This document shows positions 11,364 through 23,969 of a stretch of 64,000 nucleotides of DNA, piece by piece. This DNA comes from Copromyces sp. CBS 386.78 (lineage: Eukaryota > Ascomycota > Sordariomycetes > Sordariales > Sordariaceae). Numbering within the stretch: position 1 is the first letter of the stretch; each line of letters begins with the position of its first letter. The stretch lies in the NCBI GenBank assembly GCA_030685235.1, contig MU839088.1, forward strand, positions 124,001-188,000. Direction: 5' to 3'. The notes beneath the pieces were generated by a model. It was not told where the DNA came from. It did not search any database and saw nothing but the letters and a program-made list of their open reading frames with translations. A program made the translations under genes and the position numbers.

Positions 11364-11379
11364 ACGCGCCCGGGCGCGT
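11364..11379. repeat. 16-bp GC palindrome at the composition boundary
   Basis: ACGCGCCCGGGCGCGT is a perfect inverted repeat. It lies exactly where the AT-rich block gives way to normal GC content. Function is unknown, and it may be coincidental. Confidence 0.7.
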
Positions 11380-14300
11380 ACCTAATATTTACAACTGACA
11401 CAAACTTTTTTTCAACGAAACTTTGGATATCCGACCTACGTCACACTTGGGCCACCGTACGAATGGAGTAGCAGCCAGTCGGATCCGGAAACCGAAAAAA
11501 GGGTCATTGCCAAGGGGCCACAACGAACAAAACGTACCGATTCGCGGACGGTACGGAGACAAATAGGAGACGAAGGAGCAGACAGCGGGCAGACAGCGTG
11601 CCGAAGATGCAAGCGAATCTGGATGCCAAGGAAAACCCACTGGGTAAAATGGGGACAATGATGGATGAGGGTCCCAGATCCCCAGCGATCGCACCGGCGC
11701 CCTGGATCGAACCAAAGAACGGGACCCACGCGCCAGCATGAACAGTTGGGGACAGCACCAACCAGCCAGCGGACAGTGCATGGAAATCGAAAATGAAATG
11801 GAAACCACCTTCCATCTCTCGCTGCAACGCCAACCCTAGTGAGTGCTCTAAACACTTGCGTCTGCTGTCCCTTTCGTTGTCCCGTCACCAGTTGTCAAAT
11901 GTGCACTGCGCACCACCACCACCTCTAGACACCTCGACCACCGACGTCAATCCGCCCAGCCCCAAGGTAGGTGGGTAGATAGGTAAGCCATGTAAGTACT
12001 CAACACCACCCCTCCCAGCGGAACCGCAATAACGGGACCCATCATTCTCACGTCTATTTGGAGCGGTTGCTGATATTGTTGCGCTAGATCCTTGGATGTG
12101 GTGGTGCCTTGGTTCTGGGCCCCGGCGTTATGGTGTTCTACATTCCATCTTCTCCCTTGTAGGCGTACTTTGTACCTGCTCCCTGTGCGCCAACCAGCCG
12201 TGAGAGGCCCCATGCTTCACGCTTGTATGTCTGGCAGCCAGAGAGCGGATCCAACCGCAACCGGGTTCTCACCGGGTGTCTCTACAGTCAGTCTACTGTA
12301 TGGCGATAGAGCAGGGCGGGGGTTCGTAGGGGTCTTCAGGACCTGAGGGTCCGGTAGGTACACTACTGTACCTCTAGGCGGAGGCGCATGGGGGCATGAA
12401 GTGGTGGAGGGATTTCAAAGAAGGGGCGGGCGCGCCCCAGCCTGGGGACTGGAAGATGACCATGAACAACAACAGGGCGGCCTGGTCTCATGCAACTGTA
12501 GGGGCGTCACATCGGATGCGGTCGACAAAATGGACAAAACTATCGAACCCCCCCTTTCGAAAAGTCTCAGACTCCTCATCGTGATGAGAATGAGGGGAAA
12601 TGGAACTTGACAGATTGGCAATGATCACCAGTAGGACATGGGAGGACATAGGAGGCAGGGCAGCAAGCAAGCTGGCCGGCATCACAGGTTTGGCGTAGAA
12701 TGATGCTTGGCTGCGTCGGTGTGCGCGGAAGAAACATGACGGCGTCGGCGTTGGCGCATTACAGGATGAGGAGGAGGAGGAGAGGAGGAAGAAGCCACAA
12801 CACGAAACTATCGCAACTTCCCCTTTCGGGATGTGCTCAGGTTGCGTCTGTCTCGGATGCTTGTCGCCCTTTTCGCAATGTCGCCTTGTCCTTTTTTCTG
12901 CGCATTCCACTTGTTTCCCATCCGTCTGCAACCGCAAACGGGATGGCCTTGATGTGCCAACTTTTCCGTGGGTGAATTTGGCCTGCCGGTCGCTTAATTT
13001 CCAATCAATTCCATGATCCGGTGACTGCACGACCACGGAGCAGGTTGAAATCTCGATGTGATACGGCGCACAGTTCCAGCGCTTGGTTACACGGAATAAG
13101 CAACGGCAAACCGGGTATTCGTGGTGAGGTTTGCCTGTGCTAAGTCAGCGTTGGATCTCCAAAGAGGCCCATTCCTTTGTCAAAACCAACACATCGCCAA
13201 CCAGGTGAGTGAGTGTGATGGAGATGATGGTCCAACGTCGACGGGGGACGTAACGCCAACGCGCCAAGAGCGGGAGATCCCCGTGGGCTTCGACGGCCAA
13301 TATCCACCTTGTTCACAAACTCATTTCCCTTTTCCGACAGAAGAGACAGCCACAAAGGAATGGCGGGTTGTTGGTTGATGAGTTGCTCATCTTCCGTTGC
13401 CTGGCGTCTTTGTCTCGGTCATCAGCCAAAGGTGGTGGCTTTCGCTACCGCTAAATAGACTTTGTCGTGATCCGGCCGCCCGGTCCTTGGGCGGTAATGT
13501 GTAATCTGTAGGACCGGCGAGTAACAGCAAGTCAGCAGCAGCCAGGATCGAGGATTCACAACAATGATGTCTCGTTCTCCCTTTACAAGCTCAGGGTATA
13601 GAGCTGGCTGCTAATGCCCGAGAGCCATGTGTGTGTGTGTGAAATAGACGCAAGAAGGGTCTGGCTTGTTGTTTTTCAGAGACAGAAAGAGCAGAGTACA
13701 TTAGACAAAAAGGTTGGGGCTGAAGCTACAATGTTGCGGGAAGCCCCTTGTGCCTGATGTCACAAATTGACCGCCGCCGATTGGGAGATCGGATAAGTTC
13801 CGTCGTCGTCGAGATCTGCCACACAAAAAATACCCTAACTGCAATCAATACCTCTATGCTGGTCAAGTACCGGGGTGCACCGGCCTGCATTTTGGGGGCA
13901 GTGAGGGTCTTACAGATACGGGTGCTTCTCGTATAATCTGTAACACGACGGGTATTACTGGATCGAGGGACTGGGTTGATATTTTTGTGTACAGAAACAA
14001 GTTCGGGGTACCTCCACTAACCTAAGCGGATATGGTCAGTGGCTCGAGCTTCTTTACCAAGCTGAGTCCCGATTTCGGCGCAACCACTTCCACTCTCCAC
14101 CGGTTCTTCTCCATCGGCCTCCACTCTTCGCTGCCACTTGAATGGAAAGTTGCATGGCTGAGACGCGTTCTGCTCGCTGATGCCAAGTAACACGCGTTTT
14201 ACGATCCCGACCCCAACCCCGCCCCAATTTCCATCCGACATTCACGATTCCCATTACCAAGCCCGGACAAGGAATACCATTGCCAGCCGCCGAGACGTCT

Positions 14301-14795
14301 CGATCGCCGTGTTCCATCTCTGTTCGACGCACGTCTACATAGCAGGGCTACACAAGGAAGCAACCAAAACACGCAACCACACCCCAAAACCGCACAACGG
14401 CACAGGCTCGCCAGGGTCACCAACAGGGTGTTAGTTGAACAAGTCGGGCATCGTACCATCTCCGTCCAAAACCGCATGTTTTAGACTTCCTGATCGCTAA
14501 ATATCCCGAATCTCCACGGCAATCAAGAACCCCCCTCGTTTCGCCTTCTTCCACCCGCCTTCTACGCCTCAACGGTCCAGTTCTTTATCTGCAAGGCAAC
14601 CCAACCAACGCCGTTCCTGCGGCACACTGCTCATCTGGGGATACACAGTGGCACTAACAGCCAAGCCCCCTCATATTCGATTGAAGGGCCTATAAGCACG
14701 ACAGCGGATCGCCCAGCGCTGAGCAAGCTATCACGGACAGCCAGCGGCCACCTACACCCAGCCGAGCCTGCTCAATACCGGCCATTCCAACAATC
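11380..14795. other. 3.4-kb region with no supported gene
   Basis: GC content is normal, but the overlapping ORFs on both strands (up to 182 codons) show no recognisable domain and no plausible exon chain. There is a short GT run near 13,629. The last few hundred bases are probably promoter and 5' UTR of the NSE2 gene. The region may also buffer the heterochromatic block. Confidence 0.6.
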
Positions 14796-16096
14796 ATGCC
14801 ATCAGGACGTCTCGTTCAGGGTTCGCGACGCCCTCAGTCAACTGCCTCGGCGTCGACATCAGCCCATAATGGGTCTGACCTGCCCCCCTACGAGCCTCCC
14901 TCGCATCCAATGAACGATGCAGGCAGACAGGCCCTGGCCAACATCACCAACAATAACCAGGAGATGCGCAAGTACGAGGACCATCTTTCCAAATCCGCTA
15001 CCTACTTGCGAGAGGCCGTCGGCGCCATCAACGATACCCTGTTTGCTCGTAAATCACAGTTGACGAGCAAGATCGAGAAGCGACGTGGCCGCGGCGAAGC
15101 TGAGAAGGGGGAGGACGAGGCCGAGCTCGAGGAATACGTCAACAAGCTAAACGGAGATGTGACCCATTTGACTGATGAGATTGAGGCTGCCTTGCGACAG
15201 GTCATTGACTACCGTGCCCAAGTTGAGGGCGACAAGTTGGTTTTGGACTCGGTCATGAACCAGGTACAGAGCCAAAAAACCCGCCGGGAGCGCCCCTCAC
15301 GAAAACGGAAAGCAGCCCAACGGGCCAACGATGACAGTGACGAGGAGATGGGTGGTGTCGATGACGGGTCTGGAGAGGAAGAGGCTGCTGAAGCTGAGGA
15401 CGAGGCCCCTCTAACCGGCGTGCGCGAGGCACTCCACAAAGCAAGAGAGGTCAGGGCGAGACAGTACCGTGCCACGAGTGCCTATGACCGTTACGCCTCC
15501 AACAACGAGTACATATCTTTCAAGAAGATGTGGCATGATGCTCAGCATCCCGAAGATCAAGTGCCCCTCCCCGATGCGTCCACTTGGTTTGATAACCAAG
15601 GCAGGCCTATCCGGGACGGAGCTCCGGTGGGCGATGAGGACCTCATTATTGAACGTGAGGTACAGGACCTCACTTGCAAGTTAACGCTTCGTCCCTTCCA
15701 GGAGCCATACGCCAACCATCAATGCCCACATGTATTTGAGAAAAGCGCATTGTTGGAGTATTTGAGAAACACTGGCGGCAAAGCACAGTGCCCTGTGTGC
15801 ACAAAGGTAAGGAATAGGCGTATCATTTTTTATTTTATTTTATTTTTTATTTTTTTTGCAATGACTCTCCAGCTACTGACATGCCACCACAGGAGCTTCG
15901 CATCAAGGACCTGTATCTCGATGAACTCATGTTGCGCAAGGTCAAGCGAGCAGCTCTAGCAGCAAGGTCAAGCGAGGACAGGAGCTCCAATGCGGATCCC
16001 GACGAGCGAATGGATGAAAGCGTTCTCGTGGGCGAGAGCACCCAATTACGATCCGGCCGTGCGAACAACGCGATCAAGCAGGACGATTCCGAGTAA
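14796..16096 (+). CDS. nse2: E3 SUMO ligase NSE2/MMS21, SMC5/6 complex
   Basis: Two exons, 14796-15806 and 15893-16096, give 404 residues. The 86-bp intron has donor GTAAGG and acceptor CCACAG. Residues about 50-165 are helical and coiled-coil-like, matching the part of NSE2 that docks on SMC5, and 165-215 are acidic and basic low complexity. The SP-RING (zf-MIZ) spans about 289-345, with zinc-ligand candidates Cys294, Cys310, His312, Cys332 and Cys335 in the order CKLTLRPF, CPHVF, CPVC. The family attaches SUMO to targets during DNA repair as part of the nuclear SMC5/6 complex. The intron cuts just after the last Cys pair, and reading through it gives a false tail of Phe/Ile residues. The ATG lies in CAATCATGCC. 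The family call is firm and the intron well supported. Confidence 0.9.
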
Positions 16097-16579
16097 GAAT
16101 GGTCGTCTCGGCATCGAACTAATGAGGGCGGGTGGTTTTGAGCGGAGCTTATTCCGCTCCTGATCAAATCACTCGCAGGTGAATCGCTCCTTCGGCAGTC
16201 AACGCGCACTGTCTGTTATCACCTCAGTAAGGACTTTGCAACGCCTTGCATTCTGTGTTGCTCGTATTGAAACCAGTCTCGGGTAACCGTTTAAAGTGTT
16301 TACTGGAAGAGATACGCCCTCAGAACTGTATATGTATCTGTACATCAGACTACCCCTTCATTGTACTGCTTCTGGGTACAATGCCCGCCTGCATAAAAAT
16401 TCCCCCGCTAAATTCGACGACCAGGTATGGATTCAATGTAAACCGGACACGCATCCTGCTAGCAAGAACGGGTTGACCGGCAATGTATTCTCGCTCGACC
16501 GTTGAACACTCAACAACGGTGGACGCCGCCTCTCTAGTGGGCCATGTCCTGTTTCAACCCCATGGGCCACGGAAAGTGG

Positions 16580-17640
16580 TTAGGTTGTTACCCTGTCGGG
16601 GAAGTAGTGATCGAGAAGCGGCTGAGAACAGCCCTTGATAAACTTGCTTTGGAAGAATGGGTCATGAACCGGCTGGTAAATGTCGGTGGCACGTCGCCCA
16701 TGATGGTCATGCGGGTACCGGAAACTGTTGACAAGTCCTCCCTGGCTCGAATCCTGCAGACCCGAAGCAGGGAGCAGTCCCGCGATGGTGCGGGCTGTTG
16801 TATGATACAATTGCTGGGGATCATGGATCCAGGGGCTAGTATAGCGGGGAAGTCAAAACTAGTCAGCAACCATGAACGGAATTCCTTCCACAAAGATCAT
16901 GCGAATCCCACAAGTTCCGACACCACCCTTGATGCCCTCATCCCCTCTCTCTCTCGTCTCGTCTTGCCTGCCGTCTTGCCGATAACCGATAACATTCGGA
17001 AGGAACAGATAGCGGATATAACTCACCTTGTCAAATATTCCTCCGTTGGTGTCGTCGTCGATTTGTACATGGTCGGCCCGAAGTAATGGATTGATGACGA
17101 GTGTTCGTGTGCTTGCGGGCTGCTGCTGCTCGCCCTCATCCTCCTCTGCGTGTGGATAGGACTCCTTCTTGGCGAACAACCGGTACTATCATCTGATGAT
17201 GACGACTCGGACGACATGGACTTGTCGGATTTTCCTCCGAGGGAGTCTCTTCGCTTGCGGCATGTATACTTGCGGACTCTCCACTTGTCGAAGCGAGATC
17301 TGTATGCTCGGATTCTGTTTACACGGTTAAGCGTTAGAGACTGACAAGATGATGGTTAAAAGAAAAACGAGAAGCGAGAAACGAAAGAACTAGCACAAAA
17401 AGAAATTCAAAGAAAAGTTTGGGACACAAAACTTGGTTCCCCACTACTCCAACGAACAAGCCCCGGCGATCACCATTGATATCCAACAAGAGCTAACGCA
17501 GATTACACACCGAAAGACACTCACGAAGCTTTAAACCGATACTGCTCCTCCATGAACTTCTTCACCTCATGAAGAGGTCTGTTGTTGTCCTTATACTCCC
17601 GGATGATGATATGTCTGTGGTGTTCCCATTGCTTCGTCAT
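16580..17640 (-). CDS. Clr5-domain protein
   Basis: This is a three-exon minus-strand gene that long-ORF reading misses: exons 17525-17640, 17027-17314 and 16580-16835, 219 residues. Introns are 210 bp (donor GTGAGT, branch CTAAC, acceptor AACAG) and 191 bp (donor GTGAGT, branch CTGAC, acceptor ACTAG). Residues 1-56 match the fungal Clr5 domain pattern: an early Trp (W5), the IIREYKD segment, LHEVKKFMEEQYRFKAS, then YRSRFDKWRVRKY built across the first splice. The middle is Ser-rich and acidic then basic, and the C-terminus has no recognised domain. Clr5 domains occur at the N-terminus of many fungal proteins, and the name comes from a fission-yeast silencing factor; the molecular role here is unknown. 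It converges on NSE2 with 483 bp between stops. Exon 3 has a second open frame, so its frame is the least certain part. Confidence 0.72.
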
Positions 17641-20620
17641 CTTGTTGTCTCTTGTCTCTTGAGACTTGTCTTGTCTTGTCTTGTTTTATTCAAGTTCGTT
17701 TTTCTTCAAGTTGTAGAGAGTCGAGATTCCCGATTGGTGAGTGCGCTGCTAACAGGCCTAGCAGGGCCAACAAGGTTGTTGTCGGCGCTGAATTTGTTGG
17801 ATGGTAGCTGATGGGTGAATAGGTCTGCCATGCGGTTGAGGGAAACCAGGATTTTGAGGTGGTGGTCGCAGAGGTTGCAACCACAAATAACGAATAATAT
17901 GTTTGGGGATACAGAATCACGAAGGGCAAAGCAAGGCTTGAGAAGCTATGAAGATGGAAGGAGGCTTGATGGGAACGGCGATGATCACAAAACGAACGGT
18001 TAACATCTTGGGTCTATATAGAGACCTATGCTGGGACTTGGAAGATGGCAATATCCCGAAGCTAAGTCACACCCTGCGGAGGAGCGATATCGACCCCATC
18101 GAATATGTTACAGCCATGACTGTATTTACACTTTCGGCTAGTGCCCGGCATGCAGCTACATGTATGAGCCTATGGGAATGGTAACCATTACTCCAGTCAG
18201 GATAGTTTGCCTTGAGACTGACAACTGGTAAGCAGGCTCTTGGAAGGGAGGGAGGGGGGGGGGGGGGGGGGGGGGGGCCGTGACCCACCCACAAGCCAAA
18301 CCATGCTGGTTAATGGAGGCGGGGTCACGGGCTGTTGGGGTGGTAGACACGGCCCCGACCCCCCCCCCAAACACCCACCCACCTACCTGCCTGCCTGGCT
18401 TGCCATACTTGAATTGCGGGGAGCAAGACAGCAGTCTTCGGGAAAGCTTGATTAGTCACGGGTGAGTACACTTGGGCAGGCATCTGGCTGTCATCCGGTG
18501 ACCAGTTAGCTTTCGCTGTGGAAATCTGTTGCGTCGTTGGTCGGTGTCGGTGGAACATGGACTCACCGCGATACACACCATCGGTAACCGGAAGAGGTTC
18601 CGAGTCGGTCGTGTAGAGTCGTGTGGGCCATGAACTGGGCTGGGTGAGTACAGACTGTACATTCAGGTAGGCAGACAGCTAGGCAGCCTCGGCCTTCGGC
18701 ACACCAGGCAGGCAATGCACAACAACGACAGTAACGATAACAAGCTATGCAAGACCCGTCGATATCTACCAAGAGTTAATTGAGGCTTCCAACAAGGCTC
18801 TGGTATGGTGGTATCAGGATAGTCCTACATATGTCGCAAAAGCCACCCAATCTTTATAGGTGCAATTGACTGCCACGCAACGCAGTCTCGAACTTGGGCC
18901 TCAGGGTCAGCGGCTACACCCTTTTTGTTTCTGCTACAGGTGTTTCAGTAAACGGCATTCTTTCTGGGCTGAACCTATTTACCGGACCCGACGGTAATAA
19001 AGGTGGGAAAGTGGGTAGGGACGACGAGGAAAGTCGGGAGAAGGAAGGTTTGATTCTTCCTCTTCATTGGTCGTTCTTTCCACATGCAGCCTCTTTTCCA
19101 CCTTATGTTAACATGTGTTTACAATCCCGTGATCCCATCCGACTTATTCTCTGGATCGTTGAAAGCATGCAAAATCAATAAGTGGGAAGGTGGCATCCAT
19201 TACACGTCAGGCACGAGGGGGAGAGTGTTACCGTTAACGGAAAAGGCTTTCCTCCTTTCCCCACGATTGGCCAAAGGCTTGGCATGCTTCGTGTTACATC
19301 AACCAGCACATTCAGCACAGCCTCACCGAGCCTGCCTCAAGCCTGCCTGTTTGATGAATGGCACCTATCCGCTTCCCGCTTTCTCATCCTCAAATAACCT
19401 CGGATTGCATTGGCAGCCGTTGTCACGGCACTACCCGACCCTCTCAGCGTTCTCCACGCCGAGACAGAGCCTCGTCACGGACACTGCCGCCAACCAAACC
19501 CCGTTCTTCCATGCGGCTGGATGCCGATTGCCCTGTCTGCCTTGCCTTATCGTCAAATCAAACGCTGTCCCGGGTACCTTAGTTTTGCTGGCGCTTCCCC
19601 ACGTTTCTGGTAATGTACATGCGCTTATGACCAGTCCAGTTGTTTTAAACTTGTTCTCGCTTGCGGCTCTGGGATGCTTCCCATGTGATTTGTTGTCTGA
19701 ATGGGAATTGTGAGGTTGGAGATCCGCAGTGTGGTTACACAACAAAAACTGTGTGTGTGGGTCGTGGGTCAGGGGAAGAGAAGATGCGCAAGGCAGAAGA
19801 AGAAGGCGTTCGGCATGACGAATCCGGAATCATGAACCTAGAGCTATCTAGGTAGATCTAGAACTAGGTGCCTAGACTGATGGGCTGATGCAGAGATCAC
19901 ACAGTATGAATTTTGTCATGTGTCTTTGACACTCTCACTCAACCTGGGCGTGAAAGCTGAATGAACAGCCATTTCACCGGGGTTGCATCCATATCTATAG
20001 AACGCTAAGGTATGCCTAGGTAGTGCACGATAAACTGAAAAGTAAACGAGTTTATTGACAAGTTCATCACCTAGGCTCTTGTATTTCTGAACACTACCTA
20101 CCATCTACCATTTCCACTCCTCGGTGAAGACTGCAGTGCAACATCGCGAGTTATCCTCACGAATACATGGCTGAGGATACCACAGCCGGAGGAGGCATTT
20201 ACAAGTCGACCTGTCCGGTAAAGTTCACATTCCCGCAATAGACCATGGCAAAACCAAGCATCAAGCAAAGAGAAACTATGCTGATGAAAACACGGCATGA
20301 TGGCCAAGGAACAAGTTCTGACGATAGGGGGGATATTCGTAGCCAAGTATCTTACTGGCGATGTCAACGACCACCAACTCGTATTTCACACTAAGTAAGC
20401 ATCTGATTTTGAATCTGTGATGAATTGTTTTTATGCTACCCGAAAATCCCCTAACCATTTTTTTCTGAGACCATTGCAAATACACAAAACCCGCATACAC
20501 CTTTGAATGCTACCTTTCGACTTTTCCACTCAAATGGAAGCAGAAACACGTCAACCTTATCCATCAAACGCCATACCCATCACCCTGATCCCGAACCATA
20601 TTCACTCACCACCAACATAC
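17641..20620. other. 3-kb intergenic region, no supported gene
   Basis: It contains the putative Clr5 promoter and the 3' flank of the ataxin-10-like gene. ORFs of up to 209 codons on the plus strand near 19.1-19.7 kb have no domain signature. A run of 24 G lies at 18254-18277. No tRNA or 5S rRNA signature was seen. Confidence 0.6.
18254..18277. repeat. Poly(G) run of 24
   Basis: Uninterrupted G homopolymer in non-coding DNA. It can form a G-quadruplex and is prone to length errors in sequencing. A second run of 19 G is at 36308-36326. Confidence 0.95.
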
Positions 20621-21239
20621 TCACATAAAATCCTCCTCCTCCGTCTCCTCGGCATCCCTCTGCCTTGAGCCCGAGCCTGAACCCGAACCACTTGCCGACC
20701 CAGACCCGCCATGGTAAGGAGACCCACTAGGCGACACAAAAGGCGGCTGCCCAATCGCCAACCTGGCCGCCTCATCCGCCAGCGTCAAGATATCCTTGAA
20801 CAGATCCTCCGGTCTCCCGCCATGGTTGCGAACAGCCTGCATCATAGGATGGTTAAGGTGTCCACCAGGGACACCCGTGGCAGCGCTGTGTAGAGGAGGC
20901 AGGGCGTTCATGTACGCCTTGGTGAAGCGCTCGTAATCCGAGGGCGAGACGGACATCAGGGGAGAAGCGAGCGAGGGGAGGGTGAGTGCTGCGGGAGGAG
21001 GGGGTGGTGGAGGGGGGGCGGGGCCGTGGACGCGGACCGGGGCTGCTGTTTGGTGGTGGAGCTGAGTGTTGCTGGCGCTGCCGCTGGGAGCTGCATGTGC
21101 TGAAACATGGTCGTGAACGTGCTCGCCATGGCTGCTGGAGGTGCTGGTGTTGGAGTTGGAGGTTGTTCTGCTGTCGTTGCTAGCTGCGCTGGACGGGCGG
21201 GGGGGATATTGGTTATACGCCGCCGAGGGGTGTTGTTGC

Positions 21240-21318
<79 letters not shown>

Positions 21319-23969
21319 GGGCGGAAGAAGAAGAGGAGGAGGATTGGGGGTTCTTGACGCGGACCTTGACCTCGCCTGCGATACCGTCGACGCGGAGAGG
21401 AACGGGCTGGCTGACCCCGTTGGCGTCAGGGGCAGGTTGAAGGTTGGGCGGTGGCGAGACGGCTACTAGGTCGTGCAAAACCTTGTTGGCCTCCGCCGAG
21501 CCGTCCATGAGCCACTTGAGGCAGATCTGCACGCGTTCGCGAGCGAATCTGTTATGGTCGTCGTAAACGCAGCAGTTCAGTAAGCTGATGATACCATTGT
21601 GTTGGAGAATCTGCTTCTGGACCACGGGGTTGCCGGGGCCACTGCGTCCTGCTTCCGGCTGCAAGAGTCCAGCAATAATGTGAAGGATTTGGCCTTTGAT
21701 GCCAGCCCAAGGGAACTTGTGAGCATGTTCCTGGATGGGGGGAGGAGGAGGCGGCGGAGGAGGAGGATCGGCGCCGTCGTAGTCGTGGTCCCGGTCATCG
21801 TCGTGAGGCGGAGGGGGGCGCCTATGAGCAGAGCGGTCAGGGAGGTCAACCATGGGCTTCTTTGGCACGGCAGACTCGAGACTCTTGAGAAGGACGAGAA
21901 GATCGAACACGGCCTCCCATTGAATCAGGCATGTCCTCCACTCGATGGGCTCATTCACCGTCATCAGCAGGTCAAGGAACTGCTGGAGACCGTCCTTGGC
22001 CCTTTCCATATCCCAGCTGTCAACAGGGAAGTCGACAGGATCGCACACCTCATTGCGAATCTGGGCCTGAAGGTGCATGAGAGCGGCACACTCGGGTACT
22101 ATGCGAGTGCGAAACTGGATGTAAAGAAACTGGAGGAGCTTGATGTCGCGCAGGTGTCCCTTAGAACCTGGCTGAATCGGGTCCTGAAGACGGGTCCGGA
22201 ACATGTTGTTCACCAGACGAAGCAAGACAGTCTGGGCAGGCGAGATTATGTCCTTGGGAATACGCAACGACTGCCACGCGAAGGGGATCAAAGCACTGTG
22301 GTGAATGGCTTCGACAATCTGAGTGGTAAGCTGGAAAATGAGAGACTGCTCACTCTTCTCCCACACAGCAATGAAAACCAAGATCTCACGCAAAAGACTC
22401 CTGCCGCACTCGAGAGACAAGAACATTCTACATCTTGTTTTTTGCAAGTTCTCGCCGGCCCGACTCAGTGAGATACCTGCACTGTCGAGAATGCAGGACT
22501 TGACGATCATGTGAAGCGCCTCGATCTGCTTGGGATCAAGAATGTTGGGAACCTCAGTGAGCAAGCCGCTCATGGGGCCCTCGCCATATGATTCGTCATC
22601 GTCAACATCCTCGTCTTCAATCATGTCGTCGTTATAGTCCGGTAGGTTGTAGTGACGATCATCCCGGACTTCTCCCTCCGGACCCTGGTGCTCGGGCATC
22701 TGAACATTCTCGGCGGAGTGGACAGAGCCCTCTTGATCATCGTTGCGATACGAATGAGGATAGCGGTTTAGCGAGCTAAGCTTGCAGCCCTCGATAAGCT
22801 GGTGTGCCTTTTCGACCGAAGGCATGGAGATGATCCATTCGTCGTAGTTTGGATCCCGCACCTTGAGCCACCAGGTGTCGACTTCCCTTGACACGCGGCC
22901 GTAAAGCCTGTCTTGTTCAAACTTGTCTTGTTCGTCCTCCTTCCACTGTGGCGTGATCTTGGTCTCTTCACCGATATCGTCGGCTCGCGGACGAACATGC
23001 GGCATCCAGTTCCACGACAAGACGGAATTCTCGGGTAAGCTTCCAGGAGGAGAACCTCTGGACCCCAATGTCTGCTGATAATCCACCAATAATTGCCGGG
23101 CTTTATCGCACATCCTGGAGTTGCGCTCGATCCAGTTCTGAACCTCCATCTTGGCGACATCGGGGCGGAAGTCGGCAAACTGGGCACCGGCATCCTGCTG
23201 CTCCTCGCCAGACTCGTCGTCGAAAAGAACGGCAGACCAGAACGACATCTTGTTGCGATCATTCTTGGCAATCCAGTTATGAGCTTGTTGAAGACATGTG
23301 ATGAGGAGTTTCTTATACAATTCCGTGATCTCGCTGAGCTTGTGACGTGCAGTCTCCTCCAGGATATCGCCATCGTAGGCCTTGCTAGTGACGTTAACAC
23401 AGAGGGTGATTGTCTGGTAGAGCATCTTGTCGAACTGAGCAGCAGCGCACAGGTCCTGGGGAATCTCTGGTTCAGGGACGACCAGCAGGTTCCTTGCAAT
23501 GTGCATCAACTTGATCAACAACTGCAAGTCCTCTTTGAGTGAGGTGTAGTTCTTTGTGATGAGAGCGGTGCTCTCCTGGGGGGTAACGCCCTTTTCGGGG
23601 TCATTGAGGCTCTGCAGAGGACCAATCGACCGCGTTGTCAGACTAGGAAGCGCGGCGGCGAAGGACTTTGTGAGCCACACCCATGCTTCCACACTCCTCG
23701 ACAGGGTTTCTCTATGTGACGTGTTAGTGTCCTGACCTTTGGAAGAGACATGATGTTCCTTACCTGACTTCTTTCAGGTTGTGTGTCTTTTCCAGAGTCC
23801 TAGAAATGAACTTGGTCACATAGGACATGGTACGGGGGCCGATAGCAGGGTCCATCTTGAGCCAGCCCTCGAAGCAGCTCATGGCAGAGGCAAAGCAGAG
23901 CTCTTCGATCGTGAGAGCAGGGCGATGGTCGGCCGCTACAGCGCCCTCGGACGCGGTAGGCGACGCCAT
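20621..23969 (-). CDS. ctr86: Ataxin-10/Ctr86 family protein with polyglutamine tract
   Basis: Two exons, 23764-23969 and 20621-23711, separated by a 52-bp intron (donor GTAAGG, branch CTAAC, acceptor CATAG), give 1098 residues. Most of the N-terminal half is helical and armadillo-like. The ataxin-10 C-terminal domain is at about 742-817, with GRSGPGNPVVQKQIL, LLNCCVYDDHNRFARERV and a following leucine-rich helix. Residues 310-375 are acidic. After the domain comes a low-complexity tail with Ser, Pro and His runs and a 29-residue polyglutamine tract (Gln867-895), ending in Gly/Ser and Glu-rich sequence. Yeast homologues are named copper transport protein 86, and the biochemical role is not settled. 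The usual fungal homologue is shorter, and the disordered tail explains the size. It is divergent from MTAP with 668 bp between starts. Confidence 0.85.
21233..21319 (-). repeat. (CAA)29 trinucleotide repeat encoding polyglutamine
   Basis: On the coding strand there are 29 consecutive glutamine codons, 28 CAA and a single CAG third from the 3' end. The near-purity suggests recent expansion and likely length polymorphism between strains. Confidence 0.95.

Noticed and set aside
12488..13036. 182-codon minus-strand ORF in the gene-poor region
   Set aside because: Biased Ser/Arg/Pro composition, no domain, overlapped by ORFs on the other strand, and no splice partners.
19084..19713. 209-codon plus-strand ORF
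   Set aside because: No recognisable domain or start context, composition like shifted frames, and nothing conserved-looking upstream or downstream.
21107..22471. Plus-strand ORFs of 120 and 290 codons, one with a leucine run
   Set aside because: They are antisense shadows of the ataxin-10-like gene; the leucine run is the complement of the CAA repeat.
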